The notes: generated from the letters alone by a model not told the origin. DNA of 58,177 nucleotides from Pseudomonas lactucae (GCF_016937615.1 NZ_JAFHKI010000142.1:1-58177), one strand, 5' to 3'; positions 1-9,107 are shown, numbered from the stretch's first letter. Translations and numbers: made by a program.

Positions 1-684
1 GCCACGGCCGCCGTGCTGCTGATCGGTCTGTTCAATTTCAGCAACCTGCCGGTGCGCCTGCAAGCCGACCATCTCACCGTGGTGGGCGAACGCCAGCGCC
101 TGCAATTGGACGACGGCTCCCAAGTACTGCTCAACACCAATTCGGCGTTTTCCAGCACCGTGCAGGGCCATCAGCGCATCGCCCGCCTCTACCAGGGCGA
201 AGCTTTTTTCGACATCCCGCCAAGCCACGGCCTGCCCCTGCAAATCGACGCCGGCCCGGTACGCGCCAGCGTGCGCGACACGGCCTTCGCCGTGCGCTAC
301 CTCAATGGCGAGGCGCAAGTGCAAGTGCAGCGCGGTGATGTGGACCTGAGCAACACCCTCAACGATGCCCGTGTGCGCCTCAGCGCCGGGGAAAGCATCC
401 GCATCGGCCCCAAGGGCTTCGGCCCACCGGCCAAGCTGGATGCCGACAAGGACCTGGCCTGGGTGCAGGGCCGGCTAGTTTTCGAAAACTGCCCGATGAG
501 CGAAGTGCTCGCCGAGTTGCGCCGCTATTACCCAGGATGGATCGTCAACACCAACGACAGGCTCGCCAGCGTCACCGTCACCGGTAATTACCGCCTCGAC
601 CAGCCGCTGGACGTGGTGCGCTCCCTGGCGCACATCACCTCGGCCAGGCTTTCGGAATTCCCGGCGCTGGTGATCCTGAACTAA
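1..684 (+). CDS. FecR-like anti-sigma factor, 5' end missing
   Basis: The frame is open from the first base, so this is the C-terminal 227 residues of a larger protein. It starts in a hydrophobic stretch (ATAAVLLIGLFNF) that is probably the single membrane anchor. The periplasmic part follows: a FecR domain with the usual pattern of a basic-to-acidic region, YQGEAFFDI and VRDTAFAVRY, and a C-terminal STN-like part (FENCPMSEVLAELRRYYPG). FecR-type proteins hold an ECF sigma factor inactive until a TonB receptor with an N-terminal signalling domain binds its ligand. The next gene encodes exactly such a receptor, so the pair probably forms a heme-responsive cell-surface signalling system like HxuI-HxuR-HxuA or HasI-HasS-HasR. 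The sigma gene would lie upstream, outside the window. A GTG at 13 is only an internal codon, not the start. Confidence 0.9.
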   Translation, partial: ATAAVLLIGLFNFSNLPVRLQADHLTVVGERQRLQLDDGSQVLLNTNSAFSSTVQGHQRIARLYQGEAFFDIPPSHGLPLQIDAGPVRASVRDTAFAVRYLNGEAQVQVQRGDVDLSNTLNDARVRLSAGESIRIGPKGFGPPAKLDADKDLAWVQGRLVFENCPMSEVLAELRRYYPGWIVNTNDRLASVTVTGNYRLDQPLDVVRSLAHITSARLSEFPALVILN

Positions 685-702
685 ATGAGAATAATTTTTA
701 CT
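685..702. promoter_or_regulatory. candidate Fur box before the heme receptor
   Basis: Positions 686-700 read TGAGAATAATTTTTA, matching 12 of 15 positions of the 7-1-7 Fur pattern TGATAATNATTATCA. It sits directly after the fecR stop and about 100 bases before the receptor start, where iron repression of a heme receptor is expected. Identified by eye only. Confidence 0.55.
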
Positions 703-800
703 CGATAGGCCCCGGTGGTACGTCTCGTCTTAGCCAATGCAACTGATTCCTATTTGGTTCGGTTCGCAACTATAAAGATTCGTACCCCGGAGCGCTCTCG

Positions 801-3368
801 ATGTCCTCTCGTTTCAACCACCGGTCTTCTTCGCCCGTGTTGTCCTTGCTGACCGCCGCCATTCTGCTGGCCGGCGTGCCGGTGATGACCGCCAGCGCCG
901 CCGAACCTGCAACGCGCAGCCACGGCAATTACACCTTCAGCATTGAACAGCAACCGTTGGTTTCGGCGCTCAATGCCTTTACCTCGGTGACCGGCTGGCA
1001 AGTCGGCCTGCCGGCAGAGCTGGGCCAGGGTGTGTCGTCGCCTGGCGCGCACGGCCCGCTGTCGCCGGAAAAAGCCCTGGATCGGCTGTTGGTGGGGACC
1101 AACCTGAGCTATCGCAAACTGGGCAGTAACAACATCGTGCTGGAAAAACGTGCGGCCGGCAGCACCCTCAACCTGCAACAGGTGACCATCAGCGCCACCC
1201 GCAACGAGCAGGACGTGACCCGCGTGCCAAGCACGGTCAGCGTGTATGAGCGTGAAGCACTGGACCGCCAGAACGTGAATAACATTCGCGAACTGGTGCG
1301 CTACGAGCCTGGCGTATCGGTGGGCGGTGCCGGCAGCCGCTCGGGCAATGCGGGCTACAACATTCGCGGTATCGACGGCGACCGCATCCTCACCCAGGTG
1401 GATGGCGTGGAGGTGCCGAATAACTTCTTCAACGGTCCCTACGCCAAGACGCGTCGCAACTACGTCGACCCGGAAATCGTCAAGCGCGTGGAGATCCTGC
1501 GCGGCCCGGCCTCGGCCCTGTACGGCAGCAACGCCATCGGCGGTGCGGTGAGCTACTTCACCCTCGACCCGGATGACATTATCAAGCCCGGCCAGGATGT
1601 CGGCGCCCGCCTCAAGACCGGCTACAGCTCCGCCGACGAGAGCTGGCTCACCTCCGGCACCTTTGCCGGTCGCGTACAGAACGTTGACGGCTTGCTGCAC
1701 CTGAGCCAGCGCAACGGCCACGAAACCGAATCCTACGACGGCAACAATGCCACCGGCCTGGCCCGCACCGGCGCCAACCCGGAAGACGCACGCACCACCA
1801 ACATCCTGGCCAAACTGGGTTGGAACTACGGCGATGACAATCGCCTGGGCCTGACCTACGAGAAGTACAAGGATGATCGCGACATCAACCTTAAAAACGC
1901 CGTCGGCGGGCCGTTCACCGGGGGACGCGGCTTCAATTTCTATCGTGCCCGTTCGGGCAACGACACCATCACCCGTGAGCGCTTCGGCCTGGAAAACAGC
2001 TTCGCGCTTGAGTCGCCGATCGCTGACCGCATCAAGACCAGCCTCAACTACCAGATCGCCAAGACGGACCAGACCACCGCCGAAATCTATCAACCGTCAC
2101 GCCGCGTATTGCGCACCCGCGAGACACTCTACGAAGAAAAACAGTGGGTCTTCGACGCACAGTTGGACAAGGCCTTCAGCCTGGGCGCAACCGATCATCA
2201 AGTCACCTACGGCACCACCCTCAAGCAGCAGAAAGTCACCGGCTCGCGTGAGGGCAGTGCCACTTGCCTGACAGTCGGCAGCGGCTGCACGGCCATCGGC
2301 GCCCCCAGTCCATCGGCCAGCGACAGTGTCAAGCGCGCCAGCGATTTCCCGGACCCGACCATCAACACCTACTCGCTGTTTGCCCAGGACCAGATCGCCT
2401 GGGACAAGTGGACCTTCCTGCCCAGCGTTCGCTACGACTACACCCAGCTCAAACCCAAGCTGACTGAGGCATTCCTCAACACCGTCGACCCAACGCGGAT
2501 CTACGATCACAGTAACAGCGAGAAAACCTGGCACCGCGTCACGCCGAAATTCGGCCTAACCTACGCATTGACCGAGCAATACACCTGGTTTGGCCAATAT
2601 GCGGAAGGCTTCCGCACCCCTTCGGCCAAGGCTTTGTACGGCCGCTTTGAAAACCTCGATCAGGGCTACACCGTCGAGCCCAACCCGAACCTCAAGCCGG
2701 AAACCAGCAAGGGCATCGAAACCGGCATTCGCGGCAACTTCGACGCCGGCTCCTTCGACATCGCCGTGTTCTATAACAAATACCGCGACTTTATCGATGA
2801 AGACGCGGTGGTTGCCGGCAGTACCATCGAAGCCTTCCAGGCCAAGAACATCAAGCGCGCGACCATCAAGGGCGTGGAAGCCAAAGGGCGCCTGGACCTG
2901 GACGCGTTGGGTGCACCGCAAGGGCTCTACACGCAGGGGGCGATCAGCTACGCCCATGGCCGCAATGACGACACCGGCCAGCCGCTCAACAGCGTCAACC
3001 CACTCAAGGGCGTGTTCGGCCTGGGGTATGAGCAGGCGCAGTACGGCGCGCTGGTCAGTTGGACGCTGGTCAAAAAACAGAACCGCGTCGACAGCACCAC
3101 CTTCTTCGCGCCCGACGGCAATTCCAGCAATGGCCCGTTCAAAACCCCAGGCTTCGGCATCGTCGACCTGACCGGTTTCTACAAAGTCACCCAGGACGTG
3201 ACGCTCAACGGCGGTCTCTACAACCTCACCGACAAGAAGTACTGGAACTGGGACGACGTGCGCAGCTACGACGGTGTCGGCGAAGCCGGCGTGACCTCGC
3301 CCGCCAACCTCGACCGCCTGACCCAGCCCGGCCGCAACTTTGCGATCAATGTGATCTGGGACATCTGA
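801..3368 (+). CDS. TonB-dependent heme/hemoglobin receptor with signalling domain (HxuA/HasR-like)
   Basis: 855 residues; outer-membrane receptor for heme or a hemoprotein. A signal peptide ends near ASAAE (about 34). Residues 42-115 form a secretin/TonB short N-terminal (STN) domain (FSIEQQPLVSALNAF), which marks receptors that signal to a FecR partner. A TonB-box-like QQVTISATR follows, then the plug (NIRELVRYEPGVSVGG, IRGIDGDRILTQVDGVE, RVEILRGPASALYGSNAIGG) and the barrel. FRTP and NPNL match the FRAP/NPDL boxes of heme receptors. The last residue after the terminal strands is isoleucine (VIWDI). GGAG at 789-792 supports the ATG at 801. Located between the FecR-like gene and heme oxygenase, its role as a heme receptor is well supported; whether it takes free heme, hemophore or hemoglobin cannot be told. 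Confidence 0.92.
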   Translation: MSSRFNHRSSSPVLSLLTAAILLAGVPVMTASAAEPATRSHGNYTFSIEQQPLVSALNAFTSVTGWQVGLPAELGQGVSSPGAHGPLSPEKALDRLLVGTNLSYRKLGSNNIVLEKRAAGSTLNLQQVTISATRNEQDVTRVPSTVSVYEREALDRQNVNNIRELVRYEPGVSVGGAGSRSGNAGYNIRGIDGDRILTQVDGVEVPNNFFNGPYAKTRRNYVDPEIVKRVEILRGPASALYGSNAIGGAVSYFTLDPDDIIKPGQDVGARLKTGYSSADESWLTSGTFAGRVQNVDGLLHLSQRNGHETESYDGNNATGLARTGANPEDARTTNILAKLGWNYGDDNRLGLTYEKYKDDRDINLKNAVGGPFTGGRGFNFYRARSGNDTITRERFGLENSFALESPIADRIKTSLNYQIAKTDQTTAEIYQPSRRVLRTRETLYEEKQWVFDAQLDKAFSLGATDHQVTYGTTLKQQKVTGSREGSATCLTVGSGCTAIGAPSPSASDSVKRASDFPDPTINTYSLFAQDQIAWDKWTFLPSVRYDYTQLKPKLTEAFLNTVDPTRIYDHSNSEKTWHRVTPKFGLTYALTEQYTWFGQYAEGFRTPSAKALYGRFENLDQGYTVEPNPNLKPETSKGIETGIRGNFDAGSFDIAVFYNKYRDFIDEDAVVAGSTIEAFQAKNIKRATIKGVEAKGRLDLDALGAPQGLYTQGAISYAHGRNDDTGQPLNSVNPLKGVFGLGYEQAQYGALVSWTLVKKQNRVDSTTFFAPDGNSSNGPFKTPGFGIVDLTGFYKVTQDVTLNGGLYNLTDKKYWNWDDVRSYDGVGEAGVTSPANLDRLTQPGRNFAINVIWDI

Positions 3369-3385
3369 TAACGCCGCCCGCTTAC

Positions 3386-3420
3386 CCCCGCCGACATTTC
3401 ATCGGCGGGGTGAGGATTTT
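3386..3420 (+). terminator. rho-independent terminator after the heme receptor
   Basis: CCCCGCCGA (3386-3394) pairs perfectly with TCGGCGGGG (3402-3410) around a 7-base loop. A T-run follows from 3417. It should reduce read-through into the heme oxygenase gene. Confidence 0.8.
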
Positions 3421-3505
3421 TTACTGTGCCGCGTCTTCTTGTTCGTCTAGTTGATAACAGCTCTCTTTACGGGCAACCAGGCGCTTCCCTTCCCAAGGAC
3501 TTTTC

Positions 3506-4114
3506 ATGACCGTTTCCACAACCACAGAACGCCCAAGCCTGCGCTCCCAGCGCCTGAACCAGATTACAAACGAGCCGCACACCAAGCTGGACGCTTTGGT
3601 CAAGGCTCACGCGCCGTTTGAAACCCAGGCCAACTTCGCGCGGTTCGTGGTTGCGCAGTACCTGTTCCAATCGGAACTGGTGAGCCTGTACAACGATGCC
3701 GAACTGATCAAGATCGTGCCTGACCTGGCCGAACGCTGCCGCGCCGAGGCCGCCAAGCTTGACCTGAGCGACCTGGATACCGAAGTGCCAGCACCGGTAC
3801 CCGGCGCGGTGAAAAACCCAAGCAAAGCCGAGGCCCTGGGCTGGCTGTTCGTCTCCGAAGGTTCCAAGCTGGGCGCCGCGTTCCTGATCAAACGCGCCGT
3901 GGGCCTGGGCCTGGGCGAAACCTTCGGGGCCCGCCACCTGGGCGAACCGGCCGGCGGTCGCGCCGAGGGCTGGAAGCGTTTTACCCGAACCCTCGACGCT
4001 CTGGAATTCAGCGCCGAAGAAGAAGCCGCCGTGGAAAAAGGCGCGGTCGATGCGTTTGTGCGCTTCACCGTGTTGCTGGAACAGGCGTACGCTAGCGCAC
4101 CTGAACTGGCCTGA
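3506..4114 (+). CDS. hemO: biliverdin-producing heme oxygenase (HemO/PigA type)
   Basis: 202 residues, the size of bacterial heme oxygenases. It opens heme to biliverdin, CO and iron in the cytoplasm. Visible features are the proximal-histidine region near residue 25 (EPHTKLDALV) and the distal-helix region GWLFVSEGSKLGAAFLIKRA, where the Gly-rich part packs over heme. AAGGA at 3494-3498 precedes the ATG. It follows the heme receptor in the same direction but after a terminator, so it may also have its own promoter. Together they give uptake and iron release from heme. The assignment to the HemO/PigA group rather than BphO rests on context and the lack of a phytochrome neighbour. Confidence 0.92.
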   Translation: MTVSTTTERPSLRSQRLNQITNEPHTKLDALVKAHAPFETQANFARFVVAQYLFQSELVSLYNDAELIKIVPDLAERCRAEAAKLDLSDLDTEVPAPVPGAVKNPSKAEALGWLFVSEGSKLGAAFLIKRAVGLGLGETFGARHLGEPAGGRAEGWKRFTRTLDALEFSAEEEAAVEKGAVDAFVRFTVLLEQAYASAPELA

Positions 4115-4137
4115 CCCCCCAAATTGAAATGCAATTT

Positions 4138-4186
4138 AAGTGTGGGAGGGGCGGTGCGACGATTCGACTTGCTCCCTCCCACACTT
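4138..4186 (+). repeat. REP-like palindrome, insert-bearing variant (copy 1)
   Basis: AAGTGTGGGAGG (4138-4149) and CCTCCCACACTT (4175-4186) are perfect inverted arms. The loop holds the 17-base insert described for this variant: the 32 bases at 4141-4172 recur identically at 48301-48332 and 57845-57876. Confidence 0.8.
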
Positions 4187-4230
4187 ACATCATTTCAAGC
4201 TGATTTTTTTTTCATACTTTGCAAATACCC

Positions 4231-4632
4231 ATGACTGGCAAAACCCAATCTCCCTCAAAAATCGCCCAGCTCCTCTTCGGCCTGCTGGCCTACGTCAGCC
4301 TGGGCATCGGGCTGGTGGCGATTGTCATACCGGGGTTACCCACCACCGAATTCATCCTGCTGGCCGCCTGGGCCGCCACTAAAAGCTCGCCCCGCCTGAG
4401 CGCCTGGCTGGAAAACCATCGCCTGTTCGGACCGATCCTGTACAACTGGCGCAACGGCCGGATCATCGCGCGCCGGGCCAAAATCAGCGCGACGGTGAGC
4501 ATGGTGCTGTGCGCGATGTTGATGCTGGTGATGCTCGACCACGGCTGGCCGATCTACCTGGCCATTGCCGGGATGGGCCTGGGCAACCTGTGGATCTGGT
4601 CGCGCCCCGAGCGATTCGTAGCGCCCATCTGA
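4231..4632 (+). CDS. YbaN-family (DUF454) inner-membrane protein
   Basis: 133 residues from the ATG at 4231; a TTG at 4219 in frame is possible, and neither start has a strong ribosome site. It carries the DUF454 pattern: a first membrane segment, PGLPTTEFILLAAWAATKSSPRLSAWLENHRLFGP, then two more membrane segments with VLCAMLMLVML. The family, like E. coli YbaN, has no established biochemical role. It stands after heme oxygenase and a REP-like palindrome, so co-transcription is uncertain. Its neighbour suggests, without proof, a link to heme or iron status. Confidence 0.8.
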   Translation: MTGKTQSPSKIAQLLFGLLAYVSLGIGLVAIVIPGLPTTEFILLAAWAATKSSPRLSAWLENHRLFGPILYNWRNGRIIARRAKISATVSMVLCAMLMLVMLDHGWPIYLAIAGMGLGNLWIWSRPERFVAPI

Positions 4633-4681
4633 ACCCTCGGTTGCCGTAAGCCTGCTCACCCATAAAGCGGGACGCGGGGGG

Positions 4682-5245
4682 TTACCGACCTGTCCAGGCC
4701 TGAACAAACTGCGCCAGATCTTCTTTCGGCGCCGTGCGCGGTGGGTTCTGCGGCGTGCCCAGGTAAAGGAAGCCAATCACCTCTTCATCCGCCGTCAGCC
4801 CCAGGCCTTGGGCGACATGGGCTGAATAAGACAACTCACCGGTGCGCCACACCGCGCCAATCCCCTGGGCGTACGCCGCCAGCAAAATACCGTGGGCCGC
4901 ACAGGCAGCGGCCAGCAGTTGCTCGGACTTGGGCACCTTGAAGTGCTCCTGCAAATGCGCAATCACCACCACCACCAACGGTGCGCGCAAGGGGCCGTTC
5001 TGGGCCTTGTCGATGACGGCTTGCGGGGCGTCGGCGTCCTGCAGGCGCGCGGCCTCGGCCAGTAGCGTGCCCATCTGCTCGCGGGCGGCGCCTTCCACGG
5101 TGAGGAAACGCCAAGGCCGCAACTGGCCGTGGTCGGGCGCCCGCATGGCGGCGGCGAACAGCACGTCGCGCTGCGCCTGGGTCGGTGCCGGCTCCAGCAA
5201 GCGCGGCACGGAAACACGGTTGAGCAAAGCGTCGAGAGCCTGCAT
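4682..5245 (-). CDS. NAD(P)H nitroreductase, YdjA-like
   Basis: 187 residues, close in length and sequence pattern to E. coli YdjA, a minimal FMN nitroreductase. Family marks are the N-terminal R-S/V-RL-EPAPT segment, MRAPDHGQLRPWRF for FMN binding, and the C-terminal GIGAVWRTGELSYS and IGFLYLGTPQ. Such enzymes work as homodimers and reduce nitro or quinone compounds; the natural substrate is not known. An excellent ribosome site (GGAGGTGG) lies 5 bases before the ATG. It is transcribed away from the DUF1111 operon, sharing a 139-base intergenic region with it. Confidence 0.88.
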   Translation of the reverse strand: MQALDALLNRVSVPRLLEPAPTQAQRDVLFAAAMRAPDHGQLRPWRFLTVEGAAREQMGTLLAEAARLQDADAPQAVIDKAQNGPLRAPLVVVVIAHLQEHFKVPKSEQLLAAACAAHGILLAAYAQGIGAVWRTGELSYSAHVAQGLGLTADEEVIGFLYLGTPQNPPRTAPKEDLAQFVQAWTGR

Positions 5246-5305
5246 TGGCCACCTCCAGAAAAAAATGTGCGGTCATTCTAGCGGGAATGAATCGGCTACC
5301 ACCAA

Positions 5306-5328
5306 ACGATAATTGCTCTTATTCATTC
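5306..5328. promoter_or_regulatory. weak candidate Fur box before the DUF1111-imelysin operon
   Basis: GATAATTGCTCTTATTCAT starting at 5308 agrees with about 10 of 19 positions of the classical Fur consensus. The call leans on the iron-related genes downstream and is tentative. Confidence 0.3.
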
Positions 5329-5384
5329 CCCCCGGCCCTGTTAGACTTTGCGACCGCATTTTTCGCCTTGGTCCAGGAAACTCG

Positions 5385-6823
5385 ATGTTCCGTTCGCTTT
5401 TTCGCCTGTCCGTCGCCTGCATGGCCTTGAGCTTGACTGCGTGCGACGACGCCCCAAGGTTTGCCAAGGCCGAGCCGGGCGAAGCACGCGCGGGCGGCGC
5501 GGCGACGGTGAACAAGCGTGACCAGAACGCGTTTTCCTTGCCGTCGGCCAACCTGCCGCCAACGCGCCGCGTGGATTTCAGCGTCGGCAACAGCTTCTTT
5601 CGCAGCCCCTGGGTAATCGCGCCGTCCACCACCACCGCGCGTGATGGCCTGGGCCCGTTGTTCAACACCAACGCCTGCCAGAACTGCCATATCAAGGACG
5701 GTCGCGGCCATCCGCCGCTGCCCGACGCGGCCAATGCCGTGTCGATGCTGGTGCGCCTGTCGATTCCCCTGTCCAGCCAGGAGCAGCCGGCCTACGCCAA
5801 GCTCATCGAGCAGGCCGGTGTCGTGCCGGAGCCGGTCTATGGCGGGCAATTGCAGGACATGGCGGTGCCGGGCGTCGCGCCGGAAGGCAAGGTGCGCGTC
5901 GACTACACGCCGGTGAATGTCACCTTCAAGGACGGCAGCGTCGTCGAACTGCGCAAGCCCAGCCTGCAGATCACCCAGCTCGGCTACGGCCCGATGCACC
6001 CCGATACACGTTTTCGGCGCGCATCGCCCCGCCGATGATCGGCCTGGGCCTGCTCGAAGCCATCAGCGATGCGGATGTGCTGCGTAACACCGACGCGAAA
6101 ACCGCTGATAAAGAAGCCCTCGTCGGCCGCGCCAATTGGGTCTGGGACGACGCTCAACAAAAAACCGTCCTCGGGCGATTCGGCTGGAAAGCCGGGCAAC
6201 CCAACCTCAATCAACAAAATGTTCACGCGTTTTCTGGTGATATGGGCCTCACCACCTCCCTGAGACCCTTCGATGACTGCACCGACACCCAAGTGGCCTG
6301 CAAGCAGGCGCCTAACGGCAATGGCCCCGACGGCGAGCCGGAAGTCAGCGATAACATCCTGCGCCTGGTGCTGTTCTACACCCGCAACCTCGCCGTGCCC
6401 ATGCGCCGCGACGTCGACAGCCCGCAGGTGCTGGCCGGCAAGAACCTGTTCTACCAAGCCGGTTGCCAGGGCTGCCATAAACCGACATTCACCACGGCGG
6501 CAAGCGCTGCCGAACCTGAACTGGCCAACCAGGTGATCCGCCCCTACAGCGACCTGCTGCTGCACGACATGGGCCCAGGCCTTGCCGACGACCGCAGCGA
6601 ATTCAAGGCCGGTGGCCGCGACTGGCGCACCGCGCCGTTGTGGGGCATCGGCCTGACGCAAACCGTGAGTGGCCATACCCAGTTTCTGCATGACGGCCGC
6701 GCGCGCAACCTGCTGGAAGCCGTGCTCTGGCACGGCGGTGAGGCACAAGCGGCGCAACAGCATGTGTTGTCCTTCAATGCCGAGCAGCGCGCTGCGTTGC
6801 TGGCGTTCCTGAATTCTTTATAA
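5385..6823 (+). CDS. di-heme DUF1111 (thiol oxidoreductase-like) lipoprotein, frameshifted
   Basis: A c-type cytochrome of the DUF1111 family, read in two frames. The first part runs from the ATG at 5385, with a lipoprotein signal ending LTAC, to about 6010. The second is open from about 6015 to 6823. Both CxxCH heme motifs are intact: CQNCH in the first part and CQGCH in the second. The break is at the TTTT of 6011-6014; one extra T restores GPMHPDTRFSARIAPPMIGLG, the usual family sequence, and gives a 479-residue protein. Imelysin and DUF1513 genes follow in the same direction, the same set found near icmP in P. aeruginosa (PA4370 region). A role in iron handling or redox at the periplasmic face is inferred. 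The frameshift may be a sequence error, as it occurs in a homopolymer. Confidence 0.85.
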
Positions 6824-6854
6824 GCTTCGCCCCACTTACACAAGGGAGCTCGAC

Positions 6855-7919
6855 ATGTTCCGTCCCAAGTTGTTGTTCACCAGCCTGGCCGCCCTCGCCC
6901 TCGGCGCCTGCTCGCCACAAGACCCACAAGCCGTGACCTCGGCGGCAATCGCCAAACAAGTGATCCTGCCGACCTACAGCCGCTGGGTCGAAGCCGACCG
7001 CCAACTCGCCGTCAGCGCCTTGGCCTACTGCCAGGGCAAGGAAAACCTGGACACCGCCCGCGCCGACTTCCTCCACGCGCAAAAAGCCTGGGCCGAGCTG
7101 CAACCGCTGCTGATCGGCCCGCTGGCCGAAGGCAACCGTTCCTGGCAGGTGCAGTTCTGGCCGGACAAGAAGAACCTGGTAGGTCGCCAGGTCGAGCAAC
7201 TGGTCGAAACCCAGCCGCAGATCGACGGCGCCGCCCTAGCCAAGTCCAGCGTGGTGGTGCAAGGCCTATCGGCCTACGAATATATCCTCTATGACGCCAA
7301 GACCGACCTGGCCGACGACGCGCAGAAAGCCCGTTATTGCCCACTGCTGGTGGCGATCGGCGAGCGTCAGAAAGCCCTGGCCGAAGAGATCCTGGCCAGC
7401 TGGAACAGCACCGACGGCATGCTTGCGCAGATGACCAAGTTTCCGAACCAGCGCTACGCCGATTCCCACGAGGCCATCGCCGATCTGCTGCGCGTACAGG
7501 TGACGGCATTGGACACCCTGAAGAAAAAACTCGGCACGCCGATGGGCCGCCAGACCAAGGGCATCCCGCAGCCGTTCCAGGCCGATGCGTGGCGCAGCCA
7601 GTCATCCTTGCAGAGCCTGGAGGTCAGCCTCAGCGCCGCCCGGACCGTGTGGGTGGGCGTCGACAACAAGGGCCTGCGTGGCCTGTTGCCGGCGGATCAG
7701 AAGCCATTGGCCGACAAGATCGACGCCGCCTACGCCGCGTCCCTGAAACTGTTCGCCAGCAACCAGCGCACCCTCAACGAACTGTTGAACGATGACGCCG
7801 GGCGCCAGCAACTCAATGACCTTTACGACAGCCTCAACGTGGTTCACCGCCTGCACGAAGGCGAATTGGCCAAGGCGCTGGGCATCCAACTGGGCTTTAA
7901 CGCCAACGACGGTGACTGA
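6855..7919 (+). CDS. imelysin-family lipoprotein
   Basis: 354 residues. A short signal peptide ends in a lipobox (LGAC at about residues 16-19), so the protein is probably anchored to a membrane in the periplasm. The imelysin core is seen as two helical repeats, with WAELQPLLIGPLAEGNRSWQ, VQGLSAYEYILYD in the first and VWVGVDNKGLRGLL in the second. Imelysin-like proteins are iron-regulated and include IcmP and Synechococcus IrpA; most are thought to bind iron or cooperate in its uptake rather than act as proteases. GGGAG at 6844-6848 precedes the ATG. It follows the DUF1111 gene by 31 bases and overlaps the next gene by one base (TGATG), so the three are one operon. Confidence 0.88.
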   Translation: MFRPKLLFTSLAALALGACSPQDPQAVTSAAIAKQVILPTYSRWVEADRQLAVSALAYCQGKENLDTARADFLHAQKAWAELQPLLIGPLAEGNRSWQVQFWPDKKNLVGRQVEQLVETQPQIDGAALAKSSVVVQGLSAYEYILYDAKTDLADDAQKARYCPLLVAIGERQKALAEEILASWNSTDGMLAQMTKFPNQRYADSHEAIADLLRVQVTALDTLKKKLGTPMGRQTKGIPQPFQADAWRSQSSLQSLEVSLSAARTVWVGVDNKGLRGLLPADQKPLADKIDAAYAASLKLFASNQRTLNELLNDDAGRQQLNDLYDSLNVVHRLHEGELAKALGIQLGFNANDGD

Positions 7920-9019
7920 TGATGCTCAGGCGACAGGCTTTGGCCATTGGCAGCGTGCTGCTCAGTGCACTCACATTGGGTGGCTGGACGCTGTTCAAGC
8001 AAAAAGACAAAGGCCCGCTGCTGCTGTCGGCACGGGATGATGCGCACGGCAAGCACTACGCCGTGGGTTATCAGCTGGACGGCAAGCAAGTGTTCGCCAC
8101 CCAGGTCGGCCAACGTTGCCACGACATCATCAACCACCCGACGCAGCCGATTGCACTGTTTGTCGCCCGTCGCCCGGGCACCGAGAGCTACCTGATCGAC
8201 CTACGTAATGGCGCCTTGCTGCAGACCCTCACCTCGAACGTCAATCGCCACTTCTATGGCCATGCGGTCATCCACAAGAGCGGCGACTGGCTGTACGCCA
8301 CCGAGAACGACACGTCCGACCCCGGCCGCGGCCTGCTCGGTGTGTATAAGTTCGAAGGCGAGCGGCTGGTGCACAGCGGCGAGCTTTCCACCCACGGCAT
8401 CGGACCGCACCAGGTGTCATGGATGCCCGACGGCGAAACCCTGGTGGTGGCCAACGGAGGCATTCGCACCGAAGCCGAAAGCCGCGTGGAAATGAACCTC
8501 AACGCCATGGAACCGAGCCTGGTGTTGATGCAGCGCGACGGCACCCTGATCAGCAAGGAAACGCTCAGCCAGCCAATGAACAGCGTGCGCCATATGGGCA
8601 TCGCCAGCGACGGCACCATCCTGACCGGTCAGCAATTCATGGGGCCGTCCCAGGAGCGTTCCGAGCTGCTGGCGATCAAGCGGCCGGGGCAACCGTTCGT
8701 GGCGTTCCCGGTGGCTGATGAGCAGTTGCAGGCGATGGGGCACTACACCGCCAGCGTCGCCGTGCACAGTGAACTGCGCCTTGTAGCGCTGACGGCCCCA
8801 CGGGGCAACCGCTTCTTTATCTGGGACATGGACAGCGGCGAACTGAGCCTGGATGGACCGTTACCCGATTGCGCGGGCGTCGGTGCGGTGGCCAATGGGT
8901 TTGTCGTCACCTCGGGCCAGGGCCGTTGTCGGTTCTACGATTGCCGCCAGCAACCGTTGGTAGCCACACCGTTGGCCTTGCCGGCGGGACTCTGGGATAA
9001 CCACCTGCATCTGATTTAA
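7919..9019 (+). CDS. DUF1513 beta-propeller-like periplasmic protein
   Basis: 366 residues. The N-terminus (MMLRRQALAIGSVLLSALTLGG) is a signal peptide with paired arginines, though not a full twin-arginine motif. The rest has repeated blade-like segments (HAVIHKSGDWLYATENDT, GPHQVSWMPDGETLVVANGG, NSVRHMGIASDGTILTGQQ), as expected for DUF1513 proteins. Its start overlaps the imelysin stop, giving translational coupling. The family travels with imelysin and DUF1111 genes in Pseudomonas and probably acts in the same periplasmic iron function; its exact job is unknown. Confidence 0.85.
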   Translation: MMLRRQALAIGSVLLSALTLGGWTLFKQKDKGPLLLSARDDAHGKHYAVGYQLDGKQVFATQVGQRCHDIINHPTQPIALFVARRPGTESYLIDLRNGALLQTLTSNVNRHFYGHAVIHKSGDWLYATENDTSDPGRGLLGVYKFEGERLVHSGELSTHGIGPHQVSWMPDGETLVVANGGIRTEAESRVEMNLNAMEPSLVLMQRDGTLISKETLSQPMNSVRHMGIASDGTILTGQQFMGPSQERSELLAIKRPGQPFVAFPVADEQLQAMGHYTASVAVHSELRLVALTAPRGNRFFIWDMDSGELSLDGPLPDCAGVGAVANGFVVTSGQGRCRFYDCRQQPLVATPLALPAGLWDNHLHLI

Positions 9020-9055
9020 ACAAAATGGCGCCTGCCCCCGCGCTGATCGACAAGC

Positions 9056-9085
9056 AAAAAAAAAGGGCCTCGCATCGCAAGGCCC
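9056..9085 (-). terminator. terminator of the colRS-war operon
   Basis: GGGCCT (9065-9070) pairs with AGGCCC (9080-9085), with further pairing inside. On the minus strand the hairpin is followed by nine T residues (A-run 9056-9064). It lies between the DUF1513 gene and the minus-strand operon and mainly serves the latter. Confidence 0.85.
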
Positions 9086-9107
9086 GTTTCGGGTGGTTTC
9101 AGTCGTT

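Noticed and set aside
4140..4382. Short peptides sharing GRGGATIRLAP or MWEGRCDDSTC at 4.1, 48.3 and 57.8 kb
   Set aside because: They are translations of the same 32-base REP variant, not a protein family.
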